Shown: positions 1 to 3,940 of the stretch, in pieces
How the letters are laid out: each line of letters starts with the position of its first letter
Numbering within the stretch: position 1 is the first letter of the stretch
Assembly (NCBI GenBank): GCA_017962865.1
Contig: JAGCUM010000055.1
Location: 1 to 6,390, forward strand
Length of the DNA: 6,390 nucleotides
Direction of reading: 5' to 3'
Source: Spirochaetales bacterium
GTDB taxonomy: Bacteria; Spirochaetota; Spirochaetia; Sphaerochaetales; Sphaerochaetaceae
Position numbers and translations under genes: made by a program
Notes under the pieces: generated by a model
The model's database searches: none
What the model was told of the DNA's origin: nothing
What the model saw: the letters and a program-made list of their open reading frames with translations, nothing else

Positions 1-1
1 G

Positions 2-349
2 GAACTGGGACTGAGAATAGGGTCATTCGATCTTGAGGCTACACACAGAAACTATACCATGCGGATTTATCATACCAAACTGATCAATACTACCGACTAC
101 ACGCACACAATTGATTTCAAGCTAAGTATTTCTTACTCAATTACAGGTGGAGAATCCTCGACTGCATCCTGCTTCAGTACATCGAACATTGATTCTCCCG
201 ATGAAATGATTCATATCCTACTCAGCAGTCCAAGCGGTGTTATTCTGATTCAGAACGGAGGCTTTTACTTCCGCTTGAGAGATGCCTCCGAAGTAAGATA
301 TGAGGGGCAGTACAGGTCTACCGTATATATCGAGGTAGGTACGGAATGA
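2..349 (+). CDS. C-terminal part of an unrecognised beta-rich protein, probably exported (5' end outside window)
   Basis: The frame is open from base 2, so this is the last 115 residues of a longer protein; the ATG at 59 is probably internal because no ribosome binding site precedes it. I do not recognise the family. The sequence is rich in Ser, Thr, Tyr and Ile and alternates polar and hydrophobic residues like a beta-sandwich. It has no membrane segment. Near the end is G-Q-Y-R-S-T-V-Y-I-E-V, which resembles the end of the next protein (G-I-Y-T-S-N-I-Y). The stretch around LRIYHTKL..FKLSISYS also resembles part of that protein (LQIYTMAE..QRLSVYVS). I infer that both belong to one family and that this one is exported too, but its N-terminus is not visible. 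Its stop overlaps the next start as ATGA, so the two genes are translationally coupled. An extracellular fibre subunit or adhesin is possible but unproven. Confidence 0.72.
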   Translation, partial: ELGLRIGSFDLEATHRNYTMRIYHTKLINTTDYTHTIDFKLSISYSITGGESSTASCFSTSNIDSPDEMIHILLSSPSGVILIQNGGFYFRLRDASEVRYEGQYRSTVYIEVGTE

Positions 350-1749
350 AAAGATTATCAATTGCACTCATAACAGTTTTACTGGTTCTCTTTTCAGTCT
401 GCGCGGATGTCACGGATAGAAGTGAAAGGGTATGGTATTACTCAGATGGTGGCGGCGGCAGCGGATGGAACATTCTGGCAATCAATCTGGAGAAAGCGTA
501 CTATGTTCCGAAATACGGGACAGCATATAACAAGAGTGCAAGTGACGGCGACAGGGAAAACGGCACTTATGCAAAAGCAACCAATGTAATAGGAAACATA
601 GGTTGTGCTTTCACCGATCATGTCCTTGAATTCACCGTATCTACAGACGGTAGGTTTGTCTCGCAGAGCGATCCCAGCAAATACAGAAATTTTGTTGTTG
701 CCATCAAACCCAGATATAGAAGGACAACAGACGGCGATGACGTCAATTACAATTTCATGCCGGACCTTGTAAACAGTTACGACGATAACCTGAGGGTTCC
801 CAATACGCGGAACGGAGATGCGGTTCTCTATTCCCCTCCGATGCCGAGGAATGGAAACAATACCTTCAGCCATGTAACTCTGGGAGGAACACAATATAAA
901 GTCCAGCGTTATTACTTTGACATGTGCATCTGCATGGATGAACTGACTACCGAAGATCTTACTCATCTTGCCACTGGCGATGACTATATCGCAATAATCA
1001 ATGTTTCATGGCGCTGTACCGATAATAATTGTAATGTGAATGAATCCGGAAACGAATGGCACAACGGTTCTTTCACATTCGCAGTCAAAGGATACTACGG
1101 AGTCAGCAAACCATCCAATGAAACCGTCTTTCTTCAGGTCAATCCCGAACCATCGTCCATGAATCTGGATCTTGTACGTATTGCTACGGAACAGCCTACG
1201 GCTGATATCAAGGTAGCGGATCTGCAGATCTATACTATGGCGGAAGAGAAAAAGAACAATAAAGATTGGCTGCAGCGATTGTCCGTATATGTCTCGGCAG
1301 ATATGCACTACAATAATGTATCGTCTACCGGATTCCGATTGGTCAATACAACGGCCAACAATTCTTACTACATCCCATATAAAGTGGTCGTCAAAGACTA
1401 TGACCTTGTTACCAATACTGAATCATCAAACACGGGAAATGCATTGAAGGCATTCGATGGAAAAGTGTCTTACAGCACTTTATCATCAGGTACCAGAATA
1501 GATCTTAATCAACAGCAGATGGTCAACAAAAACAGTCTTTCTGTGTACTCTGTTGCTTATGCGGCAAATGTTTACATCAGATTTGATCTTGATGGAAACA
1601 ATGATATACGTGCGTATTCGAGTACGAATGCTGCAGGTTATAAAGTCAAGGACGCTGACAGCAACGACCTAATGACCAGAGAGACCGTATCTTCCGCTCT
1701 TGCAGGCATCTATACCTCGAATATCTATTACTACATAATCTGGAATTGA
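346..1749 (+). CDS. Secreted or surface protein of unknown function with signal peptide, 467 aa
   Basis: The protein begins with a clear signal peptide: K2-R3, a hydrophobic core at about residues 4-18, and a likely signal peptidase I site after V-C-A20 (next residue D21). The mature part is rich in Asn, Tyr, Ser, Thr and Asp, lacks membrane segments and looks all-beta. An N-terminal region (about 40-252) contains C87, C194, C196, C224 and C229, which could form disulfides outside the cytoplasm. A second region (about 273-467) resembles the preceding gene product and ends in a strand with the pattern G454-I-Y-T-S-N-I-Y, up to W466-N467. The ATG at 346 overlaps the upstream TGA and follows a GAGG at 332-335, so coupled translation is expected. 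More A/T-ending codons are used than in arcC or smc, suggesting lower expression or a different history. A surface fibre subunit or adhesin is my inference; no known enzyme motif is visible. A lipoprotein is less likely because V18 precedes C19 in a poor lipobox. Confidence 0.85.
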   Translation: MKRLSIALITVLLVLFSVCADVTDRSERVWYYSDGGGGSGWNILAINLEKAYYVPKYGTAYNKSASDGDRENGTYAKATNVIGNIGCAFTDHVLEFTVSTDGRFVSQSDPSKYRNFVVAIKPRYRRTTDGDDVNYNFMPDLVNSYDDNLRVPNTRNGDAVLYSPPMPRNGNNTFSHVTLGGTQYKVQRYYFDMCICMDELTTEDLTHLATGDDYIAIINVSWRCTDNNCNVNESGNEWHNGSFTFAVKGYYGVSKPSNETVFLQVNPEPSSMNLDLVRIATEQPTADIKVADLQIYTMAEEKKNNKDWLQRLSVYVSADMHYNNVSSTGFRLVNTTANNSYYIPYKVVVKDYDLVTNTESSNTGNALKAFDGKVSYSTLSSGTRIDLNQQQMVNKNSLSVYSVAYAANVYIRFDLDGNNDIRAYSSTNAAGYKVKDADSNDLMTRETVSSALAGIYTSNIYYYIIWN

Positions 1750-1753
1750 ATTG

Positions 1754-1782
1754 TTGCGTTTTGTTGCAGAGAGGTCTATACT
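1754..1782 (+). promoter_or_regulatory. Predicted sigma-70-type promoter of arcC
   Basis: A -10 box TATACT (1777-1782, 5 of 6 consensus) lies 17 bp downstream of a weak -35 TTGCGT (1754-1759). Initiation near 1789 would give a leader of about 26 nt containing GGAG at 1803-1806, 8 nt before the arcC ATG. The -35 sits within two direct copies of TTGTTGC (1751-1757 and 1761-1767), spaced one helical turn apart. No terminator hairpin is visible between the upstream gene and this promoter, so read-through from the secreted-protein operon is also possible. Confidence 0.55.
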
Positions 1783-1814
1783 TCATTTAGCAAATCCTTG
1801 ACGGAGATTGTCCA

Positions 1815-2747
1815 ATGAAGAAGATTGTCATAGCACTGGGCGGTAACGCGCTTGGAAATACACCATATGAGCAGCTGGAACTGGTCAGAGAGACCGCCAA
1901 GCCGATTGTGGATCTCATCCAGGAGGGTAATGAGGTTATCATTGCCCATGGAAACGGTCCCCAGGTCGGTATGATCAACCTCGGTCTTGCCACTGCTTCA
2001 CGTTCAGGTGCCATCAAGAGCGATATGCCGTTCCCGGAATGCGGTGCAATGAGCCAGGGCTATATCGGCTATCATCTCCAGAATGCAATAGGAAACGAGC
2101 TTGAAGTGCGCGGAATCGACAAGGAAGTCTGCACGGTTGTCACCCAGGTGCTGGTAGACGAGAACGATCCTGCCTTCCGGAACCCGACCAAGCCCGTAGG
2201 TGGCTTCTACGACAGGGAAGCTGCCGCCAAGCTCATGAGAGAGAAGGGCTTCATCATGGTCGAGGATGCAGGACGCGGATACAGACGTGTGGTTCCATCG
2301 CCCAAACCGATAGATGTCATAGAGAAAAAGACAGTCAAAAGACTGATTGATGCAGGCAATGTCGTCATCACCGTAGGTGGAGGCGGAATACCCGTCATAC
2401 GCCGTGACGGACTTCTGTACGGAACCCCAGCCGTAATCGACAAGGACTATGCCTCCGAGAAGCTTGCAGAGCTCATAGATGCCGATACCCTTATTATCCT
2501 GACTGCAGTCGAGAAGGTAGCTGTCAATTTCAGGAAACCTGATGAGAAGTGGCTCTCCGAGATGACTGTCGCAGAGGCAAAGGAATATGCTGATCAAGGT
2601 CAGTTTGCTCCGGGAAGCATGCTGCCCAAGGTACAGGCCTGCATGCAGTTTGCACAGAGCAAGAAGGGCAGGGTTGCGCTGATTACATCGCTGGACAAGG
2701 CCCTGCAGGCTCTCAACGGAGAAACAGGCACCAGAATCGTTCTTTGA
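1815..2747 (+). CDS. arcC: Carbamate kinase, 310 aa, complete
   Basis: The enzyme interconverts carbamoyl phosphate plus ADP and carbamate (to CO2 and ammonia) plus ATP. It is usually the ATP-yielding last step of arginine deiminase or related fermentations, in the cytoplasm. It belongs to the amino acid kinase fold, and the length is typical. Visible motifs in order: ALGGNAL (7-13), HGNGPQVG (45-52), NPTKPVGGFY (123-132), EDAGRGYRRVVPSPKP (150-165), GGGGIPV (188-194), VIDKDYASEKLAEL (207-220), LTAVEKV (229-235) and FAPGSMLPKV (264-273). Lysines K126, K210 and K271 fall in family-conserved motifs. The start is supported by GGAG at 1803-1806 and by the MKKIVIALGG opening expected for the family. 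No arcA, argF or transporter gene lies beside it here, so its carbamoyl phosphate source is not visible. A tRNA gene promoter begins 6 nt after its stop codon, with no terminator between. Confidence 0.96.
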   Translation: MKKIVIALGGNALGNTPYEQLELVRETAKPIVDLIQEGNEVIIAHGNGPQVGMINLGLATASRSGAIKSDMPFPECGAMSQGYIGYHLQNAIGNELEVRGIDKEVCTVVTQVLVDENDPAFRNPTKPVGGFYDREAAAKLMREKGFIMVEDAGRGYRRVVPSPKPIDVIEKKTVKRLIDAGNVVITVGGGGIPVIRRDGLLYGTPAVIDKDYASEKLAELIDADTLIILTAVEKVAVNFRKPDEKWLSEMTVAEAKEYADQGQFAPGSMLPKVQACMQFAQSKKGRVALITSLDKALQALNGETGTRIVL

Positions 2748-2752
2748 TGTAC

Positions 2753-2781
2753 TTGACGTATTTCGGGTTTTTGAATATAAG
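2753..2781 (+). promoter_or_regulatory. Predicted promoter of the tRNA-Gly gene
   Basis: TTGACG (2753-2758) and TATAAG (2776-2781) each match 5 of 6 consensus bases and are separated by 17 bp. Initiation near 2788 would leave a 5' leader of about 6 nt on the precursor tRNA. A 7-bp inverted repeat (TGTACTT at 2748-2754, AAGTACA at 2779-2785) overlaps both boxes. This is the best-matching promoter in the window. Confidence 0.72.
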
Positions 2782-2793
2782 TACAGAGTACGT

Positions 2794-2864
2794 GCGCTTG
2801 TGGTATAACGGTATTACCTCAGCCCTCCAAGCTGAAGACGCGGGTTCGACTCCCGTCGGGCGCT
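2794..2864 (+). tRNA. tRNA-Gly, anticodon TCC, with unusual C33
   Basis: The cloverleaf folds by eye. The acceptor stem 2794-2800 pairs with 2857-2863, including two adjacent T-G wobbles. The D-arm lies at 2803-2817 with a 3-bp stem. The anticodon stem TCAGC (2819-2823) pairs with GCTGA (2831-2835) around the loop CCTCCAA, with anticodon TCC at 2826-2828. The T-arm lies at 2840-2856 with loop TTCGACT, and the discriminator is T2864. The first pairs G-C, C-G, G-C, the U73 discriminator and C35-C36 are the known bacterial GlyRS identity elements, which supports glycine charging. It reads GGA and, with wobble, GGG codons. CCA is not encoded (AAG follows), so it must be added by the CCA-adding enzyme. 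The base before the anticodon (2825) is C, where U33 is nearly universal. The rest of the anticodon arm matches the usual bacterial tRNA-Gly(UCC) closely. Confidence 0.95.
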
Positions 2865-2870
2865 AAGTGA

Positions 2871-2892
2871 CCACGCCATGCGTGGTTTTTTT
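2871..2892 (+). terminator. Intrinsic terminator after tRNA-Gly
   Basis: A perfect 6-bp stem CCACGC (2871-2876) / GCGTGG (2880-2885) closes a 3-nt loop (CAT) and is followed directly by seven T residues (2886-2892). It begins 6 nt after the tRNA 3' end. It should end the tRNA transcript, and partial read-through would enter the PUR gene 25 nt downstream. Confidence 0.88.
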
Positions 2893-2917
2893 ATATCAAA
2901 GCGAAGGAGATGTCCCC

Positions 2918-3175
2918 ATGGGTCAGAGAGGTGAGGTTTTTTCAACAAGGTTCGTTACCAATGACAGAACGTATTTCTTCAATGTCAAGGAGAACTACAA
3001 GGGGGACATGTTCCTCAACATCGTTGAGAGCAAGGGAACAGCAGATGAGGGCCGCTATGTGCGCCAGAGCGTGATTGTCTATCCCGAGGATCTGGGACAG
3101 TTCATCCGCGAGTTCCAGAAGGCTGTTGACTTCATGAAGATCAACGCAAGCAAGAGGGAAAGCGACAATAATTAG
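2918..3175 (+). CDS. PUR-domain DNA/RNA-binding protein (BpuR-like, DUF3276), 85 aa
   Basis: This is a small cytoplasmic protein with one PUR repeat, the fold of eukaryotic Pur-alpha. Visible pattern: R4-GEVFSTRF then RTYFFNVKEN (17-26), GDMFLNIVES (29-38), a short linker, RQSVIVYPEDL (49-59), then a helix IREFQKAVDFM (63-73) and a charged tail. This is the beta-beta-beta-beta-alpha order of a PUR repeat. In the family, the Borrelia protein BpuR dimerises, binds single-stranded DNA, RNA and some duplex DNA, and regulates gene expression; the same role here is inference. I place the start at ATG 2918, because AAGGAG (2904-2909) sits 8 nt upstream. The in-frame GTG at 2867 would put 17 codons across the tRNA terminator. 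No strong promoter of its own fits in the 25-nt gap; a weak TATATC at 2892-2897 or read-through from the tRNA unit may drive it. Its stop codon lies in a cluster of inverted repeats. Confidence 0.9.
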   Translation: MGQRGEVFSTRFVTNDRTYFFNVKENYKGDMFLNIVESKGTADEGRYVRQSVIVYPEDLGQFIREFQKAVDFMKINASKRESDNN

Positions 3176-3250
3176 TACGATACCGCTTATGCCGGTGAAA
3201 TATACTAAGAAGTTAGTACAAAACGCATGTATACCTGCTTCTGTACTAAC
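3172..3250. repeat. Two tandem inverted repeats with TTAGTAC/GTACTAA arms
   Basis: Unit 1 has arms TTAGTA (3172-3177) and TACTAA (3203-3208). Unit 2 has arms GTTAGTACA (3212-3220) and TGTACTAAC (3242-3250), a perfect 9-bp match with a 21-nt loop. Corresponding arms of the two units are 41 bp apart, while the loops are only weakly alike. The first arm overlaps the PUR gene stop codon. TACTAA (3203-3208) can also pair with TTAGTA (3213-3218) around a GAAG loop, so alternative hairpins compete. The region lies between convergent genes and lacks U-tracts, so a standard intrinsic terminator is not supported. It may be a terminator of another kind, a protein-binding site or a dispersed repeat. Confidence 0.6.
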
Positions 3251-3265
3251 AAATCGTAGTTTGAA

Positions 3266-3868
3266 TCAGTATTTAAAGGTCAATCTATGTATCGGACATG
3301 GTCCGTACTGACGGAGGGCTGCCTTGTGTGAAGCACACGGGTAGCCCTTATGTTTTTCAAAGCCGTACTGAGGCCATCTTCTGGCAGCGCAGACCATGAA
3401 TCTGTCCCTGGCATTCTTTGCAAGGATGGAAGCCGCCATTATCGCAGGCTCAGTGGCATCGCCCTTTACTATGGCTTTGCAGGGTATGTCGACATCCGGG
3501 CGTTTGTTGCCGTCCACAAGAAGGATCTCCGCTTCGATGCCTTTGGCTTCAAGTTGTTGTCTGACAAGAAGATAGGCTCGTTTCATAGCAAGAAGCGAGG
3601 CCTGGAGGATATTGATGGAATCAATCTCTGCCGGGGTTCCCCATGCGATTGCCCATGCGATGGCCTTTTCCTTGATTACAGGCTCGGCCAGGCTGCGTTT
3701 CTTTTCGGACAGGGCCTTGGAGTCTGCCAGGATTTCTGTGGGGAAGTCTGACGGCAGGACGACAGCTGCAGCGCATACGGGACCGGCCAGGGGACCGCGA
3801 CCTGCCTCATCTGCTCCGATGACGATGCTGTAGACAGGTTCTTCGAACAATGACAACTGGCTTTCCAT
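3266..3868 (-). CDS. rnhB: Ribonuclease HII, 200 aa, complete
   Basis: This cytoplasmic enzyme cuts RNA in RNA-DNA hybrids and 5' of single ribonucleotides left in DNA, starting ribonucleotide excision repair. The length is normal for the family. The catalytic acidic residues are visible: D20 and E21 in GADEAGRGPLAGPV (18-31), D119 in LLVDGN, and D137 in KGDATEPAIMAASILAKNARD (135-155). The GRG motif (23-25) and HKGY (173-176), with the tyrosine that recognises the ribo-deoxyribo junction, are also present, as are DSKxLSxKKR (49-58) and the ending GPCPIHR (189-195). An in-frame TAA four codons upstream limits the start to ATG 3868 or later. The only Shine-Dalgarno-like bases (AAGG) end 1 nt before the ATG, too close to work normally, and a promoter predicts initiation at the start codon itself. 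It is convergent with the PUR gene and divergent from smc. Confidence 0.97.
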   Translation of the reverse strand: MESQLSLFEEPVYSIVIGADEAGRGPLAGPVCAAAVVLPSDFPTEILADSKALSEKKRSLAEPVIKEKAIAWAIAWGTPAEIDSINILQASLLAMKRAYLLVRQQLEAKGIEAEILLVDGNKRPDVDIPCKAIVKGDATEPAIMAASILAKNARDRFMVCAARRWPQYGFEKHKGYPCASHKAALRQYGPCPIHRLTFKY

Positions 3869-3874
3869 GCCTTG

Positions 3875-3903
3875 ATTTTAATGCAAAACAGGTGCTTTGT
3901 CAT
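3875..3903 (-). promoter_or_regulatory. Predicted rnhB promoter, start site at or next to the ATG
   Basis: Read on the minus strand, ATGACA (3903-3898) and TAAAAT (3880-3875) each match 5 of 6 consensus bases with a 17-bp spacer. The -10 box ends 6 nt before the rnhB ATG (3868), so transcription should begin at the start codon or within a few bases of it. This predicts a leaderless mRNA. Confidence 0.6.
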
Positions 3904-3925
3904 TGTGGAAAAATACTGCGATTTA

Positions 3926-3934
3926 TGCTATAAA
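3926..3934 (+). promoter_or_regulatory. Predicted extended -10 promoter of smc, start site at the ATG
   Basis: TATAAA (3929-3934, 5 of 6) is preceded by TG at 3926-3927, giving an extended -10 (TGcTATAAA) that can work with a poor -35. At 17-bp spacing the -35 region is TGGAAA (3906-3911), a weak match. The box ends 6 nt before the smc ATG (3941), and the bases between (AAACAT) contain no Shine-Dalgarno sequence. A leaderless smc mRNA is predicted. Confidence 0.55.
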
Positions 3935-3940
3935 AAACAT

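Noticed and set aside
346..405. Lipoprotein signal with C19 as the lipidated residue in the 467-aa protein
   Set aside because: The residues before C19 (F-S-V) are a poor lipobox, while V-C-A20 followed by D fits signal peptidase I. Spirochaete lipoboxes are loose, so this is not fully excluded.
2004..2597. 197-codon open frame on the minus strand inside arcC
   Set aside because: It is antisense to a well-conserved enzyme gene and shows no recognisable motif or start signals.
2867..2917. Longer start for the PUR protein at GTG 2867, adding 17 residues
   Set aside because: The extension would be encoded by the tRNA terminator hairpin and T-tract and has no ribosome binding site, whereas ATG 2918 has AAGGAG 8 nt upstream and gives the normal family N-terminus.
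2748..3247. Shared AGTACA/TGTACT half-sites on both sides of the tRNA-PUR unit as one regulon
   Set aside because: The hexamer also occurs several times inside coding regions of the window (for example near 175, 309 and 4543), so its presence at both flanks is not significant.
3212..3250. Integron attC site (spirochaetes such as Treponema denticola carry integrons)
   Set aside because: The arms run GTTAGTA to TACTAAC, the reverse of the RYYYAAC to GTTRRRY order of attC, and the bases do not fit the core consensus.
3212..3260. Intrinsic terminator between the convergent PUR and rnhB genes
   Set aside because: The hairpin is present, but there is no T-tract on either strand after it and the loop is 21 nt long.
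3881..3940. Upstream in-frame ATG for smc adding 20 residues
   Set aside because: SMC proteins start directly at the M-x-L-K strand found at 3941. The extension has no Shine-Dalgarno sequence and would lie upstream of the extended -10 box.
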